Positions 1 to 10,184 of a stretch of DNA of 64,000 nt are shown piece after piece. Origin of the DNA: Campylobacter massiliensis. Its GTDB lineage: Bacteria > Campylobacterota > Campylobacteria > Campylobacterales > Campylobacteraceae. The notes beneath the pieces were generated by a model that was given only the letters and a program-made list of their open reading frames with translations, was not told the DNA's origin and ran no database searches. Location of the stretch: NCBI RefSeq assembly GCF_014253065.1, contig NZ_JACLZK010000002.1, positions 310,001 through 374,000 on the forward strand, written 5' to 3'. How positions within the stretch are numbered: the stretch's first letter is position 1; each line of letters begins with the position of its first letter. A program made the translations under genes and the position numbers.

Positions 1-277
1 CGGGCACACCGACAGCGAGCAGCCAGCGTCTACCGAGTTTAGAGACAACTGGCAGCTATCGTCGGCTAGAGCTATCAGCGTAGTTAGCGAGCTCATCAAA
101 GACGGCGTCGATCCTAAAAAACTAACTGCGTCCGCAAAGGCCGAATTTGAGCCGTTTGCGACGAATTTCACCGAGCAGGGCAGGGAGAAAAACCGCAGGG
201 TCGAGATCCACTTTGTTTCGTTAAATTTAGACGACAAAGCCAAAACGCAAAAAAGCATACTGGACGCGCAGGAGTAA
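1..277 (+). CDS. OmpA/MotB-family C-terminal domain protein (5' truncated by window edge)
   Basis: The open frame runs from base 2 to a TAA at 275-277, giving 91 residues. It starts inside the peptidoglycan-binding core (GHTD), followed by the conserved S-x-x-R-A-x-x-V helix and the terminal NRRVEIHF motif that closes OmpA/MotB domains. Proteins of this type anchor outer-membrane or flagellar motor complexes to peptidoglycan. The stop is 2 bp before the fliP start, so the two are co-transcribed, which favours a MotB-like flagellar role. The N-terminal part that would tell MotB from a general OmpA-like protein lies outside the window. Confidence 0.75.
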   Translation, partial: GHTDSEQPASTEFRDNWQLSSARAISVVSELIKDGVDPKKLTASAKAEFEPFATNFTEQGREKNRRVEIHFVSLNLDDKAKTQKSILDAQE

Positions 278-279
278 AT

Positions 280-1020
280 TTGAAAAAACTGACGTTCTTG
301 CTGTTTTTTATCTTTGCGGCGGTCGCGATCGGCGAGGATAACGTCACCATCCCGACCGTAAATCTCAGCCTAAGCGCGCCTACTACGCCCACTCAGCTAG
401 TTAGCTCGCTAAACGTCCTACTCGTCCTAACCGTCCTCACGCTCGCTCCTTCGCTAGTTTTTATGATGACCAGCTTTTTGCGGCTCATTATCGTTTTTTC
501 GTTCTTACGACAGGCGATGGGCACGCAGCAGATGCCGCCTTCTACGGTGCTTATTAGCCTTGCGATGGTGCTTACGTTTTTTATCATGGAGCCTGTGGGC
601 AAGCAAGCCTACGAAGCGGGCGTACAGCCCTATCTAAGCGAGCAAATCGGCTATCAAGAGGCCTTTGAGCGCGGCGTGAAGCCGTTTCGCGAGTTTATGA
701 TAAAAAATACGCGCGAGAAGGACTTGGCGCTGTTTTTACGCATCAGAAATATGCCAAACCCGCAAAGCTTCGACGATATCCCGCTTACGGTCGTGATGAG
801 CGCGTTTATGATCAGCGAGATGAAAACGGCGTTTGAGATAGCCTTTTTGCTCTATCTGCCGTTTTTGGTCATCGATATGGTCGTTAGCTCCGTGCTTATG
901 GCGATGGGTATGATGATGCTGCCGCCGACGATGATTTCACTGCCGTTTAAGCTGCTTATTTTCGTGCTCGTCGACGGGTGGAATTTGCTCGTCATGAACC
1001 TTGTTAAAAGCTTTCATTAG
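280..1020 (+). CDS. fliP: flagellar type III export protein FliP
   Basis: This 246-residue protein has the usual FliP length and layout: a cleavable N-terminal signal (hydrophobic residues about 4-18), a short periplasmic stretch, then membrane segments. The diagnostic stretch SFLRLIIVFSFLRQAMG lies near residues 65-81, and the C-terminus has the LPPTMISLPFK motif. FliP forms the core of the flagellar protein export gate with FliQ and FliR. The start is TTG at 280, 2 bp after the upstream MotB-like stop. A later start would remove the signal peptide. Confidence 0.95.
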   Translation: MKKLTFLLFFIFAAVAIGEDNVTIPTVNLSLSAPTTPTQLVSSLNVLLVLTVLTLAPSLVFMMTSFLRLIIVFSFLRQAMGTQQMPPSTVLISLAMVLTFFIMEPVGKQAYEAGVQPYLSEQIGYQEAFERGVKPFREFMIKNTREKDLALFLRIRNMPNPQSFDDIPLTVVMSAFMISEMKTAFEIAFLLYLPFLVIDMVVSSVLMAMGMMMLPPTMISLPFKLLIFVLVDGWNLLVMNLVKSFH

Positions 1021-1038
1021 GTTTTTTGTCGCTATAAT
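1021..1038 (+). promoter_or_regulatory. candidate promoter of the RND efflux operon
   Basis: A T-rich stretch (GTTTTTTGTC) leads into a perfect TATAAT at 1033-1038, matching the Campylobacter sigma-70 pattern (strong -10, no clear -35). It lies just after the fliP stop and about 125 bp before the TolC-like start, which has a strong AGGGAAGGG ribosome binding site. Confidence 0.45.
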
Positions 1039-1162
1039 CTTAAAAATGCTCCGCGCGCCGCTTAAATTTTTATTTTATTTTACCTACGGCGCCAGGCCCG
1101 AGACGGCGCAAACCTGCTCAAATTTAGCCCGCGCCGCCCAGAGCTAACAGGGAAGGGTTTAG

Positions 1163-2482
1163 ATGAAAAAAATTTATATATTTTTGAGTTTTTGCGTTTT
1201 TTTAGTCGGTTCGGAGATTAAATTTGACGGAAATTTGCCCGAGCTGATTTTGGCTGCGCAAAGTTCAAATTTAGCTCAAATCTCAAACTACGAACCGCAA
1301 AAAGCGCAGCTACAAAAAGAGGCCGTAAAAAGTGCATATATGCCAAGTCTCACGATCGACGGTGGATACAGCTTTTTAAGCGGCGACATCAACGTCCTGC
1401 GCCCGCAAAGAGCCGCCACGGCAAGGGTGATTTTGGAGCTTGCTGTTTATGACGGCGGCAAGCGCGAAGCCCTGCTAAGCTCGCTTTCACATCTTAGCGC
1501 GGCTGAAATTTTAAAAAACGAGGATTATCAAAACCTGCTCGCGTTTAATGCGACCAAGCTTTATTTTAGCTTTTTGTCGCTGGGTGAGCTCGCGACCGCA
1601 AAAGAAGGCGAGATAAACTACCTAAAAAACGCTCTAAATAGACTGGAAAAATACTACCACGCGGGGCTTAGCGACGAGAGCGAGTATGAAGCGATAAATG
1701 CTAGATACGCCATGGCGCTCGCCGAACGCCTCGAAATCACGCAAAATCAAAACGAGATAAAAAATCAAATTTACGCGCTAACGGGCAGAGATATAAAGCC
1801 TGTGGCGGGCTCTAGGATCGCTTTTTTGGACGATGAAAACTCCGCGCCGCAAAAGAGCACAAAGCCAGAGCTTGAGGCGCTTAGGCTAAATTTCGCTGCG
1901 GCCTTGGAGGATGAAAAGATAACCGCGTCCGAGACGAACCCGCAAATTTTTATCAAAAACACATACACCTTTATGCGCACTCACTACGATAGAAATTTGC
2001 TGCCGGCGCAGTATAGAAGCGCGCTGGAGCCGTATTTCGACGACTTTTTTAAGCCAAATTTAAATACAAACGAGCTGATTTTGGGCTTTAGCTGGAAGGC
2101 GTTTGATTTTGGCGCGAACAAAAAGCGGCGCGAGATAAAGCGCATAAGCGCGCTACAAGCGAAGCTAAATCTGGATCAAAAGCGCTTGCAAAACGAGCTA
2201 AATTTAGCAAATATCAAAAACGACCTAAAGACGCTCAAACAAAAGATAGCTGCGGGCGAAAGCGCGCTAAACTCGGCGCAAACCTCGCTAAATGCCGTTA
2301 GTAAAAAGTATGAAGCCGGGCTGCTTGGGTACGTCGAGTTTTTAAACGCGACCGCGCAGAGCTTTAGCGCAGGTAGCGCGCTGGAGCTAAGCAAGAGTAA
2401 ATTTGAGATCAAAAAGGCGGAGTATCTATACGAGCGCGGCGGCAAAATCGCTGAAAATATCGAAAAAACGGAGCGCAAATGA
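1163..2482 (+). CDS. TolC-family outer-membrane efflux protein
   Basis: The 439-residue protein has an N-terminal signal peptide (residues 1 to about 16), then long amphipathic helices rich in Ala, Leu, Lys and Glu with two duplicated halves, as in outer-membrane efflux (OEP) proteins. The tail AGLLGYVEFLNA (about residues 388-399) matches the conserved G-x-x-x-Y/F-x-(D/E) turn of the family. It would form the outer-membrane duct of a tripartite pump. It overlaps the downstream adaptor by 4 bp (ATGA), so the two are translationally coupled, with the RND pump third. Substrate cannot be read from sequence. Confidence 0.88.
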   Translation: MKKIYIFLSFCVFLVGSEIKFDGNLPELILAAQSSNLAQISNYEPQKAQLQKEAVKSAYMPSLTIDGGYSFLSGDINVLRPQRAATARVILELAVYDGGKREALLSSLSHLSAAEILKNEDYQNLLAFNATKLYFSFLSLGELATAKEGEINYLKNALNRLEKYYHAGLSDESEYEAINARYAMALAERLEITQNQNEIKNQIYALTGRDIKPVAGSRIAFLDDENSAPQKSTKPELEALRLNFAAALEDEKITASETNPQIFIKNTYTFMRTHYDRNLLPAQYRSALEPYFDDFFKPNLNTNELILGFSWKAFDFGANKKRREIKRISALQAKLNLDQKRLQNELNLANIKNDLKTLKQKIAAGESALNSAQTSLNAVSKKYEAGLLGYVEFLNATAQSFSAGSALELSKSKFEIKKAEYLYERGGKIAENIEKTERK

Positions 2483-3624
2483 ATAAAATTTTACTATTTT
2501 TACTGAGCGCGGCGGTTGCGCTTTGCGCGCAGGATAAAATTTACGCGAGCTTTGACGTCGCGCCCGCAAAAGACGCGCAGCTCGCGCTAAAAGCCGTAGG
2601 TATCATAAAGGCCGTAAACATAGAAATAGGCTCCGCGGTAAAGCGCGGCGACGTGCTGCTTGAGCTTGAAAACGAGAGCGAAAAGCTAGCCGTAAAGCTC
2701 GCTCAAAACGACCTAGAGAGCGCGCAGACGGCAAAAGCTCACGCAAAAAGCGTGCTGGATAAATTTAAGCTCGTTCAAAGCGTGAGCTCGAAGCAGGCTT
2801 TTGAAAATGCGGAGTTTGATTTTAAAAACGCCGCGCTAGCCGAAAACAGAGCGCATCTGGCGCTAAATTTGGCACAAAAGCGGCTAGAAGACACGCGGCT
2901 GCTCGCGCCTTTTGACGGGACGATCTCGGCCAAGAGTATCGAGGTCGGCGAGGGTGTTGGCGGCGTAGCACAAAAGCTGATGTCGATCTTTTCGTATCCG
3001 GACGTGAAGCTCAAACTTAGCTTTGATGAAAAATTTAAAGACCGCGTGAAAATCGGCAGTGAATTTGTCTATAAACTAGACGGCGAAAATAAGGAAAGAC
3101 GCGGCGAGATCAGCCTCATCTATCCGACTATCGACACGAAAAACGGCAAAATTTACGCCGAAGTGCAGGCACGAAATTTAACGCCGGGGCTTTTTGGCGA
3201 GGGATATATCGTCTCGGATTCGCAGGTTGAAACGGATACCGAGCCTAAAAACAAGGACAAAAATAAAACATTTGGGCATAAATTTGAAGGCTTTAAAAAC
3301 GATGGGCTAGCAGGCGCGAAATTTGACGTAGAAAAAACTAGCTTCAGCGTAGCGCGGTTTTCAACTTTAGCGTCGCAAACGAAAAGCGAGATAAATTTGA
3401 GCTCAAATTCTGCGTACTGCGTTAAATTTGACTCCGCCGCAAAAAATGCAAATTTGACGGGCACGTTAAATTTATCGCATAAACAAGGCGGCATAAATTT
3501 AAACGCCGAATCTGACGCGGCACAAATTTTACTAGCCGCTAAACGCCAAATGCTTTTTGCGGGGCGGGGAGGCTGGGCAAATTTGACGCAAAAGCCCATT
3601 TTAATGAAGGCCCGAAATGTATAA
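2479..3624 (+). CDS. RND efflux periplasmic adaptor (MFP/HlyD family) with aberrant C-terminal tail
   Basis: The 381-residue protein has a signal peptide (1 to about 17), a biotinyl-lipoyl-like half near 30-65, a coiled-coil hairpin (about 65-130), the second lipoyl half near 135-165 (LLAPFDGTIS), and a beta-barrel domain ending near residue 240 (TPGLFGEGY, the family's L-x-PG-M position). Beyond that, known adaptors carry a membrane-proximal domain. Here residues about 245-381 are instead low-complexity, rich in KF, NL, Ser and Asn, with no recognisable domain, and the DNA beneath holds nine AAATTT copies. It overlaps the pump gene by 8 bp. The core call is firm; the tail may be a replacement or eroded domain. 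Confidence 0.82.
   Translation: MNKILLFLLSAAVALCAQDKIYASFDVAPAKDAQLALKAVGIIKAVNIEIGSAVKRGDVLLELENESEKLAVKLAQNDLESAQTAKAHAKSVLDKFKLVQSVSSKQAFENAEFDFKNAALAENRAHLALNLAQKRLEDTRLLAPFDGTISAKSIEVGEGVGGVAQKLMSIFSYPDVKLKLSFDEKFKDRVKIGSEFVYKLDGENKERRGEISLIYPTIDTKNGKIYAEVQARNLTPGLFGEGYIVSDSQVETDTEPKNKDKNKTFGHKFEGFKNDGLAGAKFDVEKTSFSVARFSTLASQTKSEINLSSNSAYCVKFDSAAKNANLTGTLNLSHKQGGINLNAESDAAQILLAAKRQMLFAGRGGWANLTQKPILMKARNV
3280..3590 (+). repeat. AAATTT-rich tract inside the adaptor gene
   Basis: I count nine AAATTT copies here, three of them exact AAATTTGACG (3319, 3450, 3579). They fall in different codon frames (read as KF or NL), so they are not one repeated peptide. The density matches AAATTT-rich intergenic DNA elsewhere in the window and coincides with the non-conserved tail of the protein. 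Confidence 0.7.
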
Positions 3625-6600
3625 ACTAGCCATAAATCGCCCGATTACGACGCTGATGTTTTTCATCGCGCTCGTATTTTTCGGCGCGATGTCGCTTCTT
3701 AGGATGCCGGTAAATCTCTTCCCCGAGGTCGTCATCCCGCTGGTTAAGATCACGACCTACGCGCCAGGCGATATGAGCCTTATCGAGAGCAGGGTCACCA
3801 AAAAGATCGAGGATGAGGTCTCGACGATAGACGGTATCAAAAAGATCAGGTCATATACATTTAACAACCTCAGCATCGTTTTGGTCGAGTTTAATCTCAA
3901 GAAAAACATCGACGTCGCCGCAAACGACGTGCGCGACAAGGTTGCAAAGGCAAAGCTGGACGCCCAGCCCGAGATAGAGAAAATCAACAGCGACAGCGGC
4001 AAGGTGGCGAGCTTTTTCGTTAGCCGCAAGGATGAAAATTTAACCGCGCTTATGCAAGCGGTCAAAGATGAGGCAAAGCCGTTTTTACAGCGCGTAAAAG
4101 GCGTGGGCAAGGTCGATGATAAGGGCTTTTTGGAGCCTGAGATTAAAATTTACCTTGATCCGTTTAAGCTCGATAAATACGCCCTAACCGCGGCCTCGGT
4201 CATAAATATAATCAAATCGCAAAATTTAAAAGCGCCTTTAGGAAAGCTCGAAAACAGCGAATTTGAGATATTTTTAAAGAGCGAATTTGACGCTAAAAGC
4301 GTGCAGGAGCTAGAGGAGATCCGCCTACAAAAGGACGTATTTTTAAAAGACGTCGCGCGCATTGAGCTATCTCATCACGACACCGACGCCGTAGCGATGT
4401 ATAACGGCAAGCGCGGAGTGTTGCTTGACGCTATAAAAGTAAGCGGAGCAAACACGATCGAGACGATAGATGCGCTCAAAGCTAAAACTGGCGAACTAGC
4501 GGCAAGGCTGGGCGAGAACTACGAAGTGGAGCGGGTTTATGAAAAGAGCGAAAGCATCCTAAAGCACATAAATCAGGTCAAATTTGACATGATGCTGGGC
4601 GTCGCGCTCACGGTCGTCATCGTCTTTTTCTTTTTGCGAAGCTTTAGCGCGACTATCATCGCTGCGCTTGCGATCCCGGCTAGTATCGTGGGGACGTTTT
4701 TTATCATCGACGTTTTGGGCTTTGATCTAAATCGCCTCACGCTGCTGGCTCTCACGCTTGGTATCGGTATATTTATCGACGATGCGATCGTGGTCGTGGA
4801 AAATATCTCCAAAAAGATGCAAGAAGGCGAGAGCAATCCGCTAAAAGCAAGCTTTGAGGGCGTGCGCGAGATAGCCTTTAGCGTGCTTAGCATTAGCGCG
4901 GTGCTGCTTTGCGTGTTTGTGCCGATTGCCTTTATGGAGGGTATCGTCGGGCAGTATTTTAACTCCTTCGGTATGAGCGTGAGCGGCGGTATCGTGGTGT
5001 CGTTTTTGGTTTGCATTATGCTGATACCTAGCCTGGCGGCTAGGTTTTTAGGCAAGGGCGAGAGTAAATTTTACCGCGTGACGGAGCCTATATTTGAGGC
5101 TCTGGAGAGCGGTTACGAGCGGCTTTTGAAGCTTATTTTGAGGTTTAAAACCGCGTTTGTTATCCTTACTTTTGGCGTGCTGGCTCTTTGTATGAGTCTA
5201 GCCGGTAAGGTCGGTATGGACTTTTTGCCCGTCGAGGACGAGGGGCAGTTTGAGATATTTTTAAAAGCAAGCCCCGGTATCTCGGTCGAGGCTATGAGCG
5301 CTAGAGCCGGCGAGGTCGTGCGCGAGGTAGATAGCGATCCGCGCGTCGAGTACTCATATATGATCGCGGGTTACACGGACTCAAAGGACGCGTATAAGGC
5401 TAAAATTTACGTCCGCTTAAAAGGCTTTGAGTCGCGAAAAGAGCGTCAAACGCAGATAATGGACGAGTATAGAAAAAAGCTTAAATTTGAAGATCTCAGC
5501 GTCAAAGTCCTGCAGATACCGTACGTCGATACGGGCAGCGACAGCGAGCCGGTGCAGCTAACGATCACAGGCGATAGCCTAGAAAAGCTAGACAAAATCC
5601 TACCAAAAGCCATCGCCATGGTGCGCGCGATAGAGGGTACGACGGATGTGGGCAGCGATAACGAAGACAAGATAAACGAGCTACAAATCAGCGTAAATAA
5701 AGACAAAGCCAAACGCCTAAACGTCGATCCTAGCGCGGTCGCGCAGGTGATATACGCGTCCTTTGGGCAAAATAGGCTTGGTAGCTTTGATAACGGCGAC
5801 GCGCAGTACGATATGATACTGAGATTTGACGACGAGTACCGCAAGGACGCGCAGGCGCTGCAAAAACTAAAGATCAAAAACGCTTACGGCGAGAGTATAA
5901 GCCTAAGCGCGGTGGCGGAGTTTAAGACGAGCAAGACCTTTTCTGTGATAAACCGCTTTAACAAACAGCGTCAGATCAGGATCGTCGCAAACGTGGATAA
6001 CGTCCCGCTGGGCGCCGTGCAAAAGGGTATCGACGAAAATATCGGTCAAATTTTGCCAGCGGGCTACGACTATGTGATGACGGGCTTTATCGAGATGATG
6101 AACGACACGAACGCGGCCTTTGTCTTTACGATCAGCCTTAGCGTCGTACTCATCTATATGATCCTAGCCGCGCTTTACGAGAGTTTTATTTTGCCGCTCA
6201 TCATCATGATCTCGATGCCGCTTGCCTTTGGCGGCGTGGCGGTCGGACTGTATCTTAGCGGCAACTCCTTTAGCCTATTCGTCATGGTCGGCGCGATCTT
6301 GCTTTTTGGCATGGTGGGCAAAAATGCGATTTTGGTCGTGGATTTCGCCAATCGCTACGCAAACGAGGGCACACCGCTAAACGAAGCCATCGTGCGCGCT
6401 GGCGTAAAAAGACTGCGAGCGATACTGATGACTACTTTTGCGATGATATTTGCGATGTTGCCGCTTGCTCTTAGCAGGGGTGCTGGATACGAGGGCAACT
6501 CCCCGATGGCGATCTCGGTTATCTCGGGACTTATTAGCTCGACGCTACTAACGCTACTTGTGGTGCCGGCACTCTTTGGTGCGGTGTATAAGATAGATAA

Positions 6601-6637
6601 ATTCGTGAGTAAAATTTATAAAAGAGAGGAAATCTAG
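3617..6637 (+). CDS. RND multidrug efflux transporter (HAE1/AcrB family)
   Basis: At 1006 residues this is a full-length inner-membrane RND pump: TM1 near residues 10-30, a large periplasmic loop, a TM2-6 bundle from about 325, a second loop, and a terminal TM8-12 bundle from about 835. TM4 carries GIGIFIDDAIVVVENI near 385-400, with the paired Asp residues of the proton relay. The second half has GMVGKNAILVVDFAN, with the conserved Lys of TM10. The upstream TolC-like and adaptor genes complete a tripartite drug/solvent exporter. The gene overlaps the adaptor by 8 bp and is the last of the operon. Sequence does not show the substrate. Confidence 0.92.
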   Translation: MYKLAINRPITTLMFFIALVFFGAMSLLRMPVNLFPEVVIPLVKITTYAPGDMSLIESRVTKKIEDEVSTIDGIKKIRSYTFNNLSIVLVEFNLKKNIDVAANDVRDKVAKAKLDAQPEIEKINSDSGKVASFFVSRKDENLTALMQAVKDEAKPFLQRVKGVGKVDDKGFLEPEIKIYLDPFKLDKYALTAASVINIIKSQNLKAPLGKLENSEFEIFLKSEFDAKSVQELEEIRLQKDVFLKDVARIELSHHDTDAVAMYNGKRGVLLDAIKVSGANTIETIDALKAKTGELAARLGENYEVERVYEKSESILKHINQVKFDMMLGVALTVVIVFFFLRSFSATIIAALAIPASIVGTFFIIDVLGFDLNRLTLLALTLGIGIFIDDAIVVVENISKKMQEGESNPLKASFEGVREIAFSVLSISAVLLCVFVPIAFMEGIVGQYFNSFGMSVSGGIVVSFLVCIMLIPSLAARFLGKGESKFYRVTEPIFEALESGYERLLKLILRFKTAFVILTFGVLALCMSLAGKVGMDFLPVEDEGQFEIFLKASPGISVEAMSARAGEVVREVDSDPRVEYSYMIAGYTDSKDAYKAKIYVRLKGFESRKERQTQIMDEYRKKLKFEDLSVKVLQIPYVDTGSDSEPVQLTITGDSLEKLDKILPKAIAMVRAIEGTTDVGSDNEDKINELQISVNKDKAKRLNVDPSAVAQVIYASFGQNRLGSFDNGDAQYDMILRFDDEYRKDAQALQKLKIKNAYGESISLSAVAEFKTSKTFSVINRFNKQRQIRIVANVDNVPLGAVQKGIDENIGQILPAGYDYVMTGFIEMMNDTNAAFVFTISLSVVLIYMILAALYESFILPLIIMISMPLAFGGVAVGLYLSGNSFSLFVMVGAILLFGMVGKNAILVVDFANRYANEGTPLNEAIVRAGVKRLRAILMTTFAMIFAMLPLALSRGAGYEGNSPMAISVISGLISSTLLTLLVVPALFGAVYKIDKFVSKIYKREEI

Positions 6638-6943
6638 GGCTTAAATTTGAGCTTGCTTTGGGCGAGACCTGCATCAAATTTGCGCTTGACGTTTGCTCGA
6701 CCGTTGGGCGCTGATTTTGTTTAAACTAAAAAGCCGATTTTGCTTTGAGACCACATTAAATTGATTTCCGTAATTTAACGTAACAAATTTGCCGTTTTGC
6801 ATTCGTCTGCCTCTGCTAAACCCTGTTTTTAAATATTCAGCACAAAATATAGATTACTTATTTATCTGATAACGGTTTTAGAAATTATTAATTTTTAAAA
6901 TGCTAAAACCCGCGCCGATTTAAAGCAAATTTAAAAAGGGCAA
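6638..6943. other. intergenic region, efflux operon to PepSY gene
   Basis: 306 bp without a gene. The first half carries AAATTT copies in GC-richer DNA; the second half (about 6830-6910) is AT-rich and likely holds the promoter of the PepSY/TonB pair. A loosely palindromic AT stretch near 6850-6890 could be a Fur site, but I cannot match it to a consensus with confidence. Confidence 0.4.
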
Positions 6944-8050
6944 ATGTTAAACGTGAATATATTTAGCAAAAAGATTATGTACAAAATTCACACTTACGCT
7001 TCGCTGATATTTTGCATTCCTTTAGTCGTCGCTTGTTTTACAGGCTCGGTTTTGGTTTATAAAGACTAGATAAATAATTTATTAATGCCGGGCGCCATAT
7101 ACGTTGCAAAAAATAGCGACGAAAACGAGCAAAGAAGTAGACTAAAATTTGACGAGCTAAGAGAAAAAATAGAAAAAGAGTATCCAAAGCACGAGATCGT
7201 AGGTTGGAATATCGACGCAGATCCCCAAAAAACGGACAAAATTTGGCTGTTAAAGCACGGAGTGGGCGAAAAAGAGTGGGCGTGCGTGTATCTGGACGCT
7301 TTTAGCGGAGAGATAAAAGGCGACCTCGTGCCGCATGATAGCGGATTTATCGGCGTTATAACCGAGCTTCACGAAAATTTGCTTCTTGAAAAAAGCGGTC
7401 AAATTTTACTCGGTCTGACGGCGATTTTTGCCTTTATTATTTCGATTAGCGGCTTTATCGTTTACCGAAATTTTTGGACGAATTTGCTGCGCCTTCGGTT
7501 TGCGCGAATGGCGGTTTTTATGAGCGATTCGCACAAATTTATCGGCGTTTTTTCGACGCCCGTTATCTTTGCGGTCGCGCTTAGCGGGGCTTGGTGGGAG
7601 CTTAGGTTTATGTTTATGCCGCCTTTTGATAACTCTAAATTCGTAATCGGTCCGCAAATTTACGATAAAAATATCTCAATCGACGCTCTCGTGCAAAAAG
7701 CGACTGCCGATATGCCCGGATTTAGGACGCATTACGTTAGTTTTCCATTTTTTGACGGCGCAAATATCACGCTTTACGGGCAAAAACCGAGTCAAGGTTT
7801 CCTTCATAGCCAGTACTCAAGCACCGTTTCTTACGATAAAAACAGCGCAAATTTAATCGATGTAAAAGATATCGAGCTAGCAAGCAAAACGGATAAATTT
7901 TTATCGACGTTTAGGCGAGCTCACTACGGCGACTATAACGCCGCGACTAAGTTTTTCTGGTTTTTGTGCGGGCTAGCTCCGCTTGCGCTTAGCGTTTCGG
8001 GAATTTATTTATGGATAAAAAGATCAAATTTTAAAAGGAGAAAAAGATGA
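6944..8050 (+). pseudogene. PepSY-associated membrane protein, interrupted by an in-frame TAG
   Basis: The frame starts at ATG 6944 and is continuous to TGA 8048-8050 except for one amber codon at 7067-7069 (codon 42). The N-terminus before the stop is the classic PepSY-TM opening: HTYASLIFCIPLVVACFTGS, then VYKD. After the TAG the frame continues with INNLLMPG, several TM helices and the typical C-terminal helix (KFFWFLCGLAPLAL). The family usually has Glu after VYKD, so a single G-to-T change (GAG to TAG) would explain the stop. An internal start at 7085 would lack TM1. The intact protein would be a membrane partner in siderophore or iron reduction. It overlaps the TonB receptor by 4 bp. 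Confidence 0.82.
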
Positions 8051-10184
8051 AAAATAAAATTTTGCTTTCGGTCGCGGCTATAAATTTGCTCGCGTCCGTT
8101 CAAATTTTAGCCGCTCAAAACGGCGAGAACGCAGCCGGCAAAGAGACGCTACAGGCCGTGGAGGTCACTAGCGAGCAAAGGCGCGACGACGTCAAATACA
8201 ACGCAAAAGAGCTGGTAAAAAGCACCACGAAGCTAGACCTCACCTCGCGCCAAACGCCTCAATCGATAACCGTCATCACCGAAGCTAGGCTAAAGGATCA
8301 AAACATCAACGACTATCAGGTGCTTTTGCGAAATATTCCCGGCGTCACGCTTAGCAAGTGGGACGAGCGCGTATATCCTACGGCAAGGGGCTTTAAGATA
8401 GATTATTATTTGCTTGATTCGATGCCAAGCTTTGGCGGATTTAGCATAGGCGCAAACGATATGAGCATGTTGCCGTATGAACGCGTCGAAGTCGTAAAGG
8501 GCGCAAACGGCCTGCTAGCGGGTGCCGGCAATCCGGCTGCTAGCTTAAATTTCATCCGAAAAAGAGCAAATTCTAAAGAATTTATGGGAAATTTCAAACT
8601 AAGCGCGGGCTCGTACGATAGATACGGCGTATCTGGCGACGTGCAGACTCCGGTGACTGCTGACGGCAGCGTGCGGGCTAGAGCGTCTTTTATGCACGAG
8701 AAGTCTCGCTCGTATATGGACTACTATAACCGTAAAAACACCGCTATCTACGGCGTAGTGGACGCTGATATCATGGATAGTTCGTGGCTTAGCCTGGGCG
8801 CGTTTTATCAGGAGCTAAAGCGTCACGGCGTACGCTGGGGAGGAATGCCTGCGTTTTACAAAAACGACGCTAGGCGCGAATTTAGCAAAAAAGAAATTTT
8901 TTCGCAGCCTTGGACTAGGTGGGATATCAAGACTTTTGACGTTTATGCTGATTTTAGGCACTATTTTGAAAACGAAGCCAGCCTAAATCTTTCCTACTCC
9001 TTCCGCCGAGCAAACACGGACTCAAATTTACTCTACTATGGCGGCAAGGTAAATTTAGACGGCACGGGCGATGTTAGCGGACTTAGCGTCTACGCAAATA
9101 AACGCGAAGAAAATATCCACAACATAGACACCTACGTAAATATGCCCTACGAAGCGTTTAGCTTGCCTCACGAGGCGGTTTTCGGCGCTATGTATAACAA
9201 CTATAAAAAAGCTCCGACAACGTCAGTAGCTACTGGAATAGCCGCACGACTCCAGCAGGCCTAGCCTACGCTGCGCGCACTAGGATAGACTTTAAAAACC
9301 TACACCTAGACGACCCGAAGCTACCTTACGCCGATCAAAACAACGCCGATAAGACGGTGCAAAAGGCTGTATATTTGGCTAATAAATTTTCTATCACGGA
9401 CGAGCTAAAGTTTTTGCTGGGGGCTAGGATGAGCTATTATAAGTACCGCATAACAGGCGGCAACGGAAATAGAAATTTCACTCAAGAAATTACGCCGTAT
9501 CTAGGCGTCACGTACGATATCGGCGAAAATCACACTCTTTATGCTAGCTACACGAGTATCTTTAAACCTCAAACCGTAAAGGATATAGAAGGCAAATATC
9601 TAGACCCTATCCAAGGCAAAGACTATGAGATGGGCATAAAGGGCGATTATTTTGACGGAGCGCTTTCGGCTTCTTTTGGCGTATTTAAGGTCGTACAAGA
9701 TAAGCTAGGCGCAAAAACCGGACAAAAGATCCCCGGCACTACGACTGACGCGTACGAAGCTAAAAAAGGCGTGACGAGTAAGGGCTTTGAGGTGGACGTA
9801 AACGGCGAGATAAATCAAAATTTAAGCCTAGGTCTTGGGCTTACTCACTTTAACGCCAAGGACGCCGACGGCAAGAAATTTGATACCGAAAGCTCGCGCA
9901 CTACGGCAAATCTCTTTGCTAAATACTCTATAGCGGACTTTATAGCGGGTGCCGGAGTGCAGTACAAAAGTAAAATTTACGTCGGTAGCGGCGCAAACGA
10001 AATCACGCAAAAGGCCTACACGCTGGCAAATTTGATGTTTGGCTACAGGATAAGCAAAAATTTCGACATCCAGCTAAATATCGACAACGTGTTTAATAAA
10101 AAATACTTCGAGGGTATCGGCAATAACAAGATGGTATACGGCGACCCGCGAACGTTTAATCTGGGCTTTACGTATAGTTTTTAA
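8047..10184 (+). pseudogene. TonB-dependent siderophore receptor, frameshifted at an A6 tract
   Basis: The first part (8047-9264) has a signal peptide, a plug domain (TPQSITVITEARL near 75-88; ERVEVVKGANGLLAGAGNPA near 149-168) and the first barrel strands. The second part continues in another frame to 10184 and ends in the conserved NIDNVFNKKYFEG and terminal Phe typical of FhuE/FpvA-like receptors. Adding one A to the A6 run at 9205-9210 joins them through SSYWNSRTTPAGLAY, a normal barrel sequence, giving about 712 residues. The gene is therefore either frameshifted or phase-variable. It sits directly behind the broken PepSY gene (ATGA overlap, AAAGGAG ribosome site). Confidence 0.85.

Noticed and set aside
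6830-6910. Fur box before the PepSY gene
   Set aside because: AT-rich and vaguely palindromic, but it does not match a Fur consensus well enough.
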